From Cruorifilaria tuberocauda (Eukaryota > Nematoda > Chromadorea > Rhabditida > Onchocercidae), in the NCBI GenBank assembly GCA_013365365.1, contig JABVXU010000343.1:1-59840 (forward strand): DNA of 59,840 nt, in the 5' to 3' direction. Shown here piece by piece: positions 29,481 to 40,376 of this stretch. Numbering within the stretch: position 1 is the stretch's first letter; every line of letters starts with the position of its first letter. The notes beneath the pieces are model-generated. The model saw nothing but the letters and a program-made list of their open reading frames with translations, was not told the DNA's origin and searched no databases. The position numbers were made by a program, and so were the translations under genes.

Positions 29481-31862
29481 TGCTCTTGTTTTAATCCCAC
29501 TGAATTTCCCGATAACGTAAATCTACTAAATCGGAAATCTGCCAGTTAACTATAATAAATAAATTTTCATTTATAATAAAAATCCCATGAATTATCGTAA
29601 TACTCTCAATGCAATTGAAATTAATGAAAAAAATGAAAATGAAATAATTTTTAGGAGAAAAAAGTAAGAGAAAAGAAAAAGCTAAAATGTTAGCATTACT
29701 TCTTAAACAGGTTAATGTTTAATTTACACAATATTTTCATCTTTTTTTCTTATTGGTAAACAATAGTTTCAATTCGTTAAGTTCAGTAAATAATAAATGT
29801 TTATTTAGTAAAGTAAGAAATGTCAACTGATAAAATTTCAGCAAGATTTGATAAAAGTATAAAATGAGAAAGGAATAGCGAACTGTTATGTTTGTGCCGG
29901 AAGATGAAGAAGAAGACATTATTCATCATCGTTTCTGCATCAAATGGAATGTGTGCAATGTGGTGGTGGTAGCAAATCAATTATAATATCTCTCTTATCA
30001 TTTTATCATAACAATCTTATCATCAATCATTCACTGTTCAAAATTCCATTTAAGAAAATTTATAATTTAAAGATGAAGACAGTAATTAATTTAAATTAAT
30101 TTGAACAATAGTTTCGTTTATTATATTATATTTTATTATGATAATTATATTATATTTTACCATGACCTCAATTATATTTTATCATGATAATTTCATCATC
30201 CATCATTAACCATTCGGAATTTCGTCTGACAAAATTTGTTATAACTAATTTGAAAAAATAGTTTTGCGGAAAAATTTCTCAATTGCATTTTATCATGATA
30301 ATCTATCTCATCGTTTATCATTCATTGTTCAAAATTCCATCTAAGAAAATTTATAATTTAAAGATGAAGACAGTAATTAATTTGAACAATAGTTTTGTGG
30401 AGATATTTTTACAAATGATTCATTAGAGTACAGTAAGGAAAGTAATGATTAGTTAGAGGAGGTGCTAATGCTAAATGCTAAATGCTTATTCATTCTTCAT
30501 TCTAGGCTGAGTCAGACTATTTGATTATCTTACAAATAAACACATTTTACAGTTGACATTTATAAGTTACTTTTTTTTCTATATGTATTTAATAACCGTT
30601 TTACAGTAAAGAAAAAAAAACAAAAAAAAAGTAAAAAAAGCCAGAAGCTCTTTATTGCAAATAAAAAATTGATAATAAACTAAAAGAGCAAAGACAAAAC
30701 AAAACCTTACTCACAGACAACTAGCATATCATCATCATTGGTAATATTGGATATCAGCATGATAGGTTACAGTTTGATCAAAGCTGTAAAAAAGAATAAA
30801 TGATCTGAAATAGTTTAATTGAACAAGAAATCGGATCTATGCGAAATTTTCTACCTGTGGATGATTCACGATGATTCACCTGCTATGTGGATGATATGAG
30901 TTATATTAAATTTAGTTTACATCATCAAATCGCTCTTTCAATTCATTTGTTTAATTTTAATAGAAGGAATCGATCTCTATTTTATGCTTGAAATGAAACG
31001 CAATGGACATAATTAGACATAATGACCAATAAGAATACAAAGAAAGTAGGTGTTAATATTTAGCACATTATTAAGTTCAGATTGTCATTATATAATGCAA
31101 TCGTGAAAACCTGTTTAGAGTTAAATATGTAAAATATAACTTTGAATGCTTTTATCTTCCTAATATTTCACTCCTTATCATTATCACTGGTTAAGCTTGA
31201 GAAATTGATAACAACACTTGTTAGTATTAATCTTTCTAATCGAAATAATCCTTTTTTATCAGTTCAAAAAGAGAGATAAGAAAGAAAGAAAGAGAAACGA
31301 AATACCTTTTGAATGAAAGAAATGCTATGAGTTCTAGTTTGCGAGCGAAAAAAAAAACCAATTACAGTAAAATTTGAAAATTAAAAAAAAAAGTCTATGA
31401 TAATTTAAAAGTGTAGACAACTGTAGACAATTTCTTCAAAATGCAAGCGATAGTAATAAATTGTTGGAATGATTAATTATATAAAAATGATTATCTTTCT
31501 TGCGATCGATCAACGATACGATCGATCAATAATTATCTTTGATCAGGTGTGAGAAAGAAAGAGAAAAGAAAAAATGCATCATTATTATCTTAGAAAAAAA
31601 GAAAGTGTACTGTAAAAAAGATTGTATAAGAGATATATCTGAGAGTGAATGAATGACACATTCGGCTATTACACAACATATGTCATCGATTGACATTCTT
31701 CAAAGTGTCCATTGTTTGGAGGGAGAATTCGACACAAATATACCACTAATCATCCTGTGGAATTTTCTTCCAGGAAAAAAACGAATTCATACAAATGTAA
31801 TCAATTTTATCGGTGAGACAAAAAATCTCATATAAATGATAAAGTATATTGCGATGTATACA

Positions 31863-31864
<2 letters not shown>
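29481..31864. other. Non-coding region upstream of the laminin gene
   Basis: Presumed promoter and 5' flank of the laminin gene. It contains the three-copy repeat at 29998-30406 and much AT-rich simple sequence. No exon with a family resemblance was seen on either strand. Confidence 0.5.
29998..30406. repeat. Three degenerate tandem copies of a unit of about 100-120 bases
   Basis: Copies start near 29998, 30177 and 30287. Copies 1 and 3 share almost unbroken sequence from TTCAAAATTCCAT through AAGATGAAGACAGTAATTAA to TTTGAACAATAGTTT. Copy 2 is more diverged but keeps TTTTATCATGATAAT, CATCATTAACCATTC and AATTTGAAAAAATAGTTTTG. No terminal inverted repeats or coding capacity are visible. Confidence 0.75.

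Positions 31865-31931
<67 letters not shown>
31865..31931. repeat. TG dinucleotide microsatellite
   Basis: About 33 uninterrupted TG units, followed after some 50 bases by a short AC run (31979-31994). The open frames through it on both strands are artefacts of the repeat. Confidence 0.97.
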
Positions 31932-31933
<2 letters not shown>

Positions 31934-31994
31934 AGGTAGTAGTATCGTTGGAGAGAAAGATGTATGCATGGGAATGGACACACACACACACACA

Positions 31995-32248
31995 TACCTC
32001 TTCATATCAGCAGGTGATTAATTAGGGTTAAGGAATGGAAGCCTAATGAATGGACATTCACTGTAGCATTAAAGATGAGATTACGGCGAAGGCGGCATGT
32101 TCTATTTTCTATCCAACTTTCATGTGACAGAGACAATATGGAAGTCAACAACTATCACAACTTTACCTGTCATTTTTCTAATCAATCTATTCTACAGTAA
32201 AAAAGAAGTTAACATTATATAACGCAATCGTAAAACTTGTCACTTCTG
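31995..32248. other. Unique spacer between the two TG-type microsatellites
   Basis: About 250 bases of non-repetitive sequence. Nothing recognised. Confidence 0.5.
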
Positions 32249-32436
32249 TATGTGCATGTGTCTGTGTATGTTGCGCATATGTACATGTATGTGTACGCGT
32301 GTGTATATGTATGTATATGTATGTTTATGTGTGTATGTGTGCATGCATTTGTGTAAGTGTATGTGTGTATATGTGTGTATATGTCTGTATATGTGTGTGT
32401 GTGTGTGTGTGTGCGTGTGTGTGTGTGTGCATGTGT
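32249..32436. repeat. Compound TG / TGTA microsatellite
   Basis: About 190 bases of mixed TG, TATG and CATG units ending in purer TG tracts. It is clearly less regular than the repeat at 31865 and so probably older. Confidence 0.95.
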
Positions 32437-35400
32437 TCACTATTTCCATTATTTTCAATCTTCAAAGAAAAAATCGGCGCAAATTGATATGTGTAGGCGT
32501 ATTTAATTTAACTGGAAGATAATGATTGCTTATATTAATTACTCGATAATTTAGTTTCATTCGATTAGAATTCAAAGAAAAATTTTTTTCTTGATTTATA
32601 ATCAAATTGATCCTTTAAGTATAACTGTCAAGTTAGTTGCCATTAAATGTTTATGCCAACTGCGCATCTGCGCATCTGTTCATCTCATTTGTTAAACTTT
32701 TTGTCTTTTTCTTCAATTTGCTTTCTTTTTTTTACAAATATTATTTCGTATTATTTTCCTTATATATAATATATCTCTTTTTGATAATTTCATTAAAAAA
32801 TTTTTTTTTCTTAAATAATTTTAAATGATAATCAAATAATACTTAAATAATTAAATAATTGTTTATTTATGGCAATTTCTTTTTTTTTTTATCGCATAAC
32901 TTTATAATGTTTGGTTAATTAAAATTCATTTGAAAGATTAAATTGTTCTTTTTAAGCGCAAAAAATATCTTTATGAATTTACCTAATAAAAGTAATTTTA
33001 TGTTGAAATTGTAAGTTTTATTTGTTGTTGACATATAGAATTGCAGTACATCTTTTAATGAGAAAGGAATGAGTATGAAATTTTTGGAAGTTAGCATGAA
33101 AGACTCTATCCATTAATAGTTGTAAATGAAAATACGTTCCATCTTAAATTTAATTAACTTTCTATAAACACAGTCAATACTAATACTCGAAGTTTAATGA
33201 AGAAAAAGAAGGGAACGAATAGAAATTTCTCTGGAATTTTTATGATAGAAAAATATCTGTGAAAATTGATTACTGATCCGGTCACTAAATCGTCTCTCCT
33301 TTCATCTTTTTTCTTTCGATAAAGTTTATATCCGGTATGCATTAAATTTAAACGAAGTCGGTAACTTTCAAAAATATTTGCAATAAAAGAAAGAATAACG
33401 GTAAAGCAATGAAAGAACGGATGGGTTTGTTTCAATAAAACAAAAACTCGCTGTAAAAAGGGAAAATAAGAAAACGAAAAAATGAAGCATTCAATAAACG
33501 AACTGAAAAAGTAACTGTAAGCTCCGAACAGCGAAACCAGAAATAATCAATTGTTGATAAGAAGTAAATGGATGATAAAACGATGGTGAACAGGAATACT
33601 ACGAATGGAAATAATCAAATAGTAAAGTTCAAAAATTATTGCTAAAGATGGAATAATGAAAGTATCATAAACTTTTAACATTTTGACCTCTTATATATTA
33701 ACAAATTTCTACATGATAGAACTTTTACAAACTTATTCAATGTTTGTAAATTATTCAAAGATTTCTGTTATCACATGAAAAAATACTTATTGATAGTGAT
33801 AATTTTGCTCATTAACTGTAACAATAATTACTACATGAATTACTCAATTGCATTAATGAAATACTGCAATAATAGAGTAAGCAACAATAAAAACATTTTT
33901 GCTGGAATAGTTCGAATGGATCGAAAAAACTTTCAATTGATAATAAATTTCATACTGCTACAAAGTAATCCTTACACAAAGTAACACTTAAACTATTACA
34001 CTTAAAGTAATCCTTACCTTATACTTTTGTACAATGATAATTTTTCAACAATATTGTCTGGAAATGAGGTATCCCGTATACTCTGTTTTTATCATATTGA
34101 TTTTTATAATTTCGTTAAATTGATTTGTTGAATTGTTAACTTTCTATTTAGAGTCAGGAATAAGAATAGGAAAAGATATGTCACATAATTACTGCTAAAT
34201 AGATATAATAAATAGTTTATGACGGAATTAGAAATGTGAAATTTAATTTATTTACTAACAGTAATTAATAATTCCATCATGTATTCTAGCATCTGATGAA
34301 TATTTAATAAATTACTATTTTTGTAAACTGAATACTTCCGTCGGATATTCCTGACGTTTGGAATTATTTGGAGAGAATTACAGTTCTCCTATTTGTTAAT
34401 TTCATGCATTATTGAACTGCACCTGCTCACTGTATACTTCTTATGCTAATTTAAATTGGCATGCGATTTTTTTTCTTCCTGCTCACTTGAATTGGTGAAT
34501 GTTTTTATCATACATTTTATTTTTGAAGAAAATGAAACAAAGCGGATTTAAAAAAAAAATATTATTGACCAAAAATAAAAAAATTGGCCAAAATTTTTTT
34601 TCTAAATTTGATAACTTCCTGAATTTTTTGTTCTTTCTCATAAATAGTACTGACTTTTAAGAGTAACTCTTTTTAATTAATTGAAATCAAACTGAAATTG
34701 ACTAATATTTCTTGCATTCTGTGATCACTTAGCTACTTTTACAGAAAATAGCAAAAGTTTTATCGGAGACGGAATTGAACCGTACCGCTAGCAGTGCTAT
34801 TTTTAGTCTTTCGAATTAATTACTTGAAAAATACGTGCAAATATCTGATATTACTCTATCAGATATATTATATCATAGTTTTGTTCTATCTTCATTCATA
34901 ATTCCTCCGTGATTATATACATCACAAAGTTTTAATATTCAATTAAAAATTATATCGAATACCTAAAACAATATTTGATATTTTATTCCCTGCAAAAAAT
35001 TTCGATAGACTAATGGATGAATCGATAGATTTCACGATTCACCGAGATTTTCCGGTCTTTTTAACCTAACTGAGACTAAACGTAACTGCAAAATACGCTT
35101 ATTTCGTGAATTCGCTGCTCATACTTTTTAATTCCTCCCAGAATAATTCAAACAAATATTGAGCTGTAACGAACTAATATAATCCTAGCAAGATATTTGG
35201 TAAAGTGGGCTTTATTTTAGGGCACTGTCCATCTCATTAGTGTTGCTGGTGGACCTTCTGGTTGGGCTTGTCTCGGATGGTGTTGGTCAGAAGCTATTCA
35301 GTGTTATTAATACATCCTTACTGGGGAGTAAGAGTATCGTTTCACGTGATTACGTATTCCATTTCAACTGTAATTCCAGGTTCAGTTGATTGAACACTTT

Positions 35401-35461
35401 GTGCTATCCCTACCTTGGTACTGATTGCTCGAAGAGAAATAGTTATTTGTACTTTCTAAAG
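32437..35461. other. Non-coding region upstream of the eL41 gene
   Basis: About 3 kb, AT-rich, without a recognisable gene apart from the tRNA-like remnant at 34761-34850. A stretch of higher G+C at about 35210-35340 is described in the findings. The open frames at 33154-33435 (-) and 33775-33984 (+) lack any family resemblance. Confidence 0.5.
34761..34850 (-). pseudogene. Decayed class II tRNA-like sequence (tRNA-Leu-like)
   Basis: On the minus strand the 3' half holds a canonical T arm (ACGGTTCAATTCCGT) followed by TCCGATA, which pairs at six of seven positions with TATCAGA at the 5' end, 90 bases in all as for a long-variable-arm tRNA. An extra-arm-like stretch (GCACTGCTAGCGGT) precedes the T arm. 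The D arm and anticodon stem do not fold properly, so this is at best a remnant. The T arm and extra arm resemble bacterial or organellar tRNA-Leu more than a nematode nuclear tRNA; origin from a Wolbachia insertion is speculation. Confidence 0.3.
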
Positions 35462-35887
35462 ATGAGAGATAAGGTTTGATTTTTTCTTATTTTACTTCAA
35501 GAAGTTTTTTCAAGATTGCATAAGGTATGATATGTGCTTTGTTGAATTGGGAGTTTTTTATGGATTGCTAAACGTGAGAACTTTGACTGCAACCATCTTA
35601 TTTTACACACCTTACCGGTTGTTGAAAGGTGCCTACCAGAATACATGGCAACTTATGTTTTCACATAATTTTGATGTTTTCCATCAGTAATATCTTTAAG
35701 CTCTCGTATATGAACATGAATATAAAATACGATTGGAAATGATATTCATCTTAGAACGTGAGGTAGTTAAGTGCTGAGCAAAGGTTTTATGAGAAATTTC
35801 GATTTTCCTTTACTTGTCAGCTGTTTTCAGTGGCGTAAAAAGCGTATGCGTCGGCTGAAGCGTAAGCGAAGGCAAGCAAAGAAGTGA
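35462..35887 (+). CDS. rpl-41: Ribosomal protein eL41 (RPL41), 22 residues
   Basis: The smallest ribosomal protein, an almost wholly basic single helix of the cytosolic ribosome. Exon 1 (35462-35473) encodes MRDK before a GT donor. Exon 2 (35831-35887), after acceptor GTTTTCAG, encodes WRKKRMRRLKRKRRQAKK and the stop. The join is phase 0. The core WRKKRMRRLKRKRR is identical to the eukaryotic eL41 core, and MRDK is the nematode-type start as far as I recall. Eukaryotic eL41 is usually 25 residues; here the end is RQAKK rather than RKMRQRSK, so the C-terminus is shortened. The gene is too short for ordinary ORF finding. Possible polyadenylation signals (AATAAA) lie near 36297 and 36301. A processed pseudogene is unlikely because an intron is present. 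Confidence 0.9.
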
Positions 35888-36732
35888 TAGATATTATAGA
35901 TGGAGAAAAGTCCTGAGGCGTACATTCATCTGGATCGACTGCAACCTAATTTAGGATATTCACATTCAAACTTCAGTTCTCATCTGTTTCAAAAATGTTA
36001 TCAAGTTTCTATTGTATTTAAATTATACAGAGAATTAGTGAAAGAATCCAAACATAATTTTTCACGGTAGCAAAGAAGAATTTCTGAAATTTTTAAATTT
36101 CTCGTTGTCTTACTTTTCCGCACGTAACCAAGAAGAATTCTGCTATTTGTATGAATCTTCTTGTGGTTTCAACAAATTATCTGGAAGACGATAGAGACTA
36201 ACTTCGTCCACCGGACATCTTCATTGTTTCTTGTCAGTTTTTGTATCATGCCTGATGATTGTTATTTTCATGTTTCTAGTTTTATATTTGAAAGAAATAA
36301 AATAAATGTAGTTGTTTTGTCGCACAACGTATATTTCATGTAATATATATCGTATATTTACATTTATACGGATGGTTGTACTGTAAAATACAGAAGTAAT
36401 AAGAATGATAAATTAGGCATATATTTTGTCATTTTGACAGTTCTAAGCTGCACGTATTTCGAATGAAGCACAAATTGTAGGCGTCATCATTGTTTTCTGC
36501 AAGAAGCATTGGGCGTGACAGGAAAATGAAGTATTGCTGAACGAGATGAAGGATTTCAGATCGTCTTTGCTTGTCGATACCAATCAATGGTTGTTTTTCA
36601 GTGTTTTATCTTTGAGGGGACTTCAGTACAGCTACTCACAATGTATTCCAATATTATTGATTGTTTCCTTATCAGGCGCATTTAACGGTTACGAATTCTA
36701 GGGAGGGGAATAAACTGATTTTTTTCTGAAAG
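35888..36732. other. Intergenic region between eL41 and the unknown gene
   Basis: About 845 bases. It includes two overlapping AATAAA signals near 36297 that could end the eL41 transcript, and a possible trans-splice acceptor (TTTTTTTCTGAAAG) directly before the next ATG at 36733. No other feature is recognised. Confidence 0.5.
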
Positions 36733-39492
36733 ATGGATAATCAGACGTCAAAACCGGTAGCTGTGGGTGTTGTTGTTCGTGTGGAGATGAATTATGGTAT
36801 TATTCATGCAAGTGGTTATGGACGTGTACTTATTCGACATAATTTCGACAAAGATATGGTGCAGTTAAGTAATTGGCTTGCAGTTGAAGTTGAACGGAAC
36901 ACAGAACCTATTTTGGTAAGTGGAATGAGACATTGATCAGTTAAGAAATATATTCTCGGGACGAATATATTTCTTAGACTAACGATTATGAAAAATACGA
37001 GATATGTTTTGTAATAACAGATGAAATCATTCATAGATGAAGGTGCTGCGATTATCTGCTGAAGGATAATTTTTAATTTGTTTATATGTGACTTTCCAGA
37101 CATCCGAACGTACCTGCTGTGATTTTGTTGATGCCGGAAAACCGAAAATCGTCGATGAACTATTGCCCTCAGGTACCTCAGTTTCCAAAACGGGTACAGT
37201 GAATTTACGTATCCAAACACCAGCATTTTTGGGAAATATCACATTCGGAAGCTGCATCGCAATGAGTCCACACTTGGGTCGTATATATTTGAGCGAAACT
37301 CGTTAGTTATCTATCTGCTGTTGATCTTATACATTTACTTTCTCCTATTTCAGATTTTCATGCACTTTTTAGAATTTTATCTTATTTATTATTGGTTAGG
37401 GACGGAAAATACAGATCGCGAGAAATCTGGCCTGACACTTTGACATTTTTGCGCTTTGTTAGGTGTTAAACTCCAGTGTCGCTTCTGAGTCTGAGGCCTG
37501 GCAAGGATAATTTGGCAACATTTAATATTTTTTGAAAGCTCGTTTTGTAGGAAAAAATTCGTTCTGCTTATTTATTAATGGATTGTTTTTTCAGTTTGTA
37601 AGAAGTTTAAACCAAATCCACTTACTTGGATACATTGTGGTGTTATGTCAGCTACACCATGCGAAGCCAACTTCAGTTCATTCTGGGAGGCTCGAACTGC
37701 TGGACGTGAAGATTATGACGATCCGAAGCTTAACCAATGCATCAGACGATGTCTGGTAAGATGGATTGAAACTTCTGGTGATTTTCGCATAGGTTATATA
37801 ATACGAAAAAGTAGCATTAGAGTTGTCTGAAGATACTAATACTAATTCATTAATAATAGCGGATTTCGTCAAATTATATAACTTCAGATATAAATCTGCT
37901 TTGCTTTATAAACTTTTTGATTATACTACAGTCTGCAGACAACAGAAGGTATCCACAGAGACGAAAGAAGAAAAAAGAAAATTGAATAATGATTTTTTTA
38001 AAGCATCAAATTCATTAATACAAAATGGTATGTGATTTAGTGGTAGTTTGGATACAAATGAAAGTGTGGCATATATAATAGTGAATCTATTGATCTAATG
38101 AATCTACATCTAATGAATTGTATCACGATTTTCTATAAATTTTAGGAATTATAATACATTTTAATATTGAACTGCTACATGTGATTGGAACAATCAGAAA
38201 ATATTGTAAAACTTCGTGATTTGATAAATATTATTGTGAAGTGCTCATGGTAAAAAAGAAAGGCGGAATTAATACTTTCATATTGATATTGCATTCATTT
38301 TTGCCTGTTTTCAGGGTCGATTTCATTCTTTCAAGGAAAAGAACGTTTGTATTGTACAATTGTTTGATAGGTACGAAAAAGATAAAGGCTTTGCATATAT
38401 TCATTCATTTGATTTTGCTCACACTGTTCAGGAAAAAGATTTGAGAAATGCTTCAGCTATCCAAGTAAGCTATCCAGCACTGATGGCATTCTAAAGTTTT
38501 TGTAAATTTTAATTAACACCTTTGTATTAACAAAGGATGATAAAAATTGAGTAATGTTGAAAATTAGCTGAACAGGTTTGCGGTATTTCTTAACAAGCCG
38601 AGAAATCACTGATAGATCGACTTGTCAGTAATTCACTCAATAAGTGTTTTATCAGGCAAAAAATTGGTCTAGTTGTAGTAGGCGTTGCCTTTTTTTGCGT
38701 TACCTTGCATTGAATGCATTCCAGTGCTTTTAACGACTTGTAAAAGAGATGATATTATCTCTTTTTACAGTACTTATTAGTTAAATTATTTTCTTTGTAG
38801 AACTAGTTAAACTTTAGTGTACAAATCAAATATGATATTTTTTAGGGGATGATTTTATTGGTATTTTTTTAGGTTTACGCTGCTCTACAGCTATTGCATT
38901 TCCCTGAATATCCTGTTCCTGTATGTTATGCACGTATAGTCGATGACGGGCTACAGGATGAACATATTGGAGCGGAGTCAGCAGAGAAGCTTGCTCTGCT
39001 CGATATTTCTTCTACAGACAACAACAGTGACATTGCTGGAAGTGATAAACCGGTAGTTGTTATAGATGAAATGACGAAGAAGGTTAGCTTTTTTTTCCTT
39101 ACATCTTGAATTAGAACTGTTTCTGCTTTACGTTTTTAGAGAAGTTCTTCAGAAGAACTTCGTCTAAAATCAGTTTTATAGTCGAACTTAGGTTGGTTGA
39201 AGTTACCTTTTATTAAATCCAGATTTTTTAGATCATATGGATTCAAAGGAGATTTCGCTGAAGACTGAAAAGTTTCAGATCCTTTTTTTGCTGTGTTTTG
39301 TTTTTAGTATAGAAGGACTCCCACGTAATAGTATGCAATTTCTGTTTCCAGGAGTTAATTTGTGATAAGGATTGTGAAACGATTGATTTTATCAGCAAGA
39401 TGTTAGCATATCAGGTGGTAGCCAAAAATATCAAGAAAATCGATCCGGTTCTTTTCAATGATTTATGCTCTTTTGTCGCGAAGTATTCTTGA
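36733..39492 (+). CDS. Unrecognised six-exon gene, about 348 residues
   Basis: I do not recognise this protein. Proposed exons: 36733-36915, 37100-37301, 37595-37755, 38315-38464, 38873-39082 and 39352-39492. All phases agree (0, 1, 0, 0, 0). It starts MDNQTSKPVAVGVVVRVEMN, then a small beta-rich region (NYGIIHASGYGRVLIRHN) that could be an OB/S1-like fold. Later exons contain KKFKPNPLTWIHCGV, FSSFWEARTAGREDYDD, CIVQLFDRYEKDKGFAYIHS and YAALQLLHFPEYPVPVCYAR. An acidic segment follows and the end is LFNDLCSFVAKYS. No signal peptide or membrane helix is visible, so it is probably intracellular. Exon 2 could instead run to a TAG at 37304-37306, which would split this into two genes; I prefer one gene (see findings). 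AATAAA at 39632-39637. Confidence 0.65.
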
Positions 39493-40376
39493 TTTGTTTA
39501 TATTTTTATTATGTGCTTTCCGATCATTTCCTAATTCCTCAGTAATCATAATGTTCATTCCAATATTATAAGGGTAGCAGTTTTATTTGTCAGAAACTTT
39601 CGAAATGGAGCAACCTCATGTTGCAAGCCAAAATAAATGTCATATTACATTTATCATAGTACCAAGCATTGTGACGATGTTTTTTTTCTCAAATTATGCA
39701 AATATTGTTAATTTGTTTTCCTGCTTTGTCATATAAATCATTCAACCGTGTTAATATTTACGAGTTAATATTTTTGAAAGTTTACTTATCATTTGTTTGC
39801 ACGGGTAATTTTGTTTCTGTTTTTGTTACTCAATTTTTTGCAGTTAAATAAATTATTTTTGTCCTGGTTAATTTTTTAAATCTGTGTGATTACATCAGCA
39901 TTAAACTTTCAGTTCCTAATTTATCGCTTGCAGTAAAGTGTATTATGTTTTTGGAGATTTTGGTGTTTATGATTCCAGTTTTGTCAGCAGAATTTGGCAT
40001 GGCTATATTTAGATAATTAATTGCTTATGAGGTTCCAGCTTAGGAAGTACAGTAGGCATGAGATTCTATTTTGAATAACTTTAATTTCCAGGAAGCAAGT
40101 CAAGTGATTATTCGGACGTCACTTCACTTGGCAGGGATAATTTTTCTTTTGCTTGTAAGATTTTGAAAGATAATTTATCCGAGTGAATTAAATACTAAGT
40201 TGGCTGTAAATATTTTTCCGAGCTTCATGATTACAGTTGAGAGCATATAAACTGAAAACCAAGTCATTATAAACAATACAACCTTGGTTGTATTGTTCAA
40301 CCAAGGTTGTGTTGTTTATATCCTAATTTTATTGCTTTTTAAGTTTCAACGGATTACCTTCACTTAGCCCGCAATT
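39493..40376. other. Intergenic region between the unknown gene and pfd-1
   Basis: About 880 bases holding the AATAAA signal at 39632 and the strong hairpin at 40268-40320. No coding sequence is recognised. Confidence 0.6.
40268..40320. repeat. 23-bp inverted repeat with 7-base loop
   Basis: The left arm 40268-40290 and right arm 40298-40320 are complementary at 22 of 23 positions, and the one mismatch is a T-G wobble in RNA. The loop is TATTGTT. The left arm plus loop also contains a second palindrome (AACAATACAACC / GGTTGTATTGTT), so two alternative folds exist. It ends 56 bases before the pfd-1 start codon. Confidence 0.9.

Noticed and set aside
31865..31931. Regular repeat as a possible CRISPR array
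   Set aside because: It is a simple dinucleotide run without spacers, in a eukaryotic genome.
31746..32522. Several open frames of Thr-His or Cys-Val repeats on both strands
   Set aside because: They are translations of the TG/AC microsatellites.
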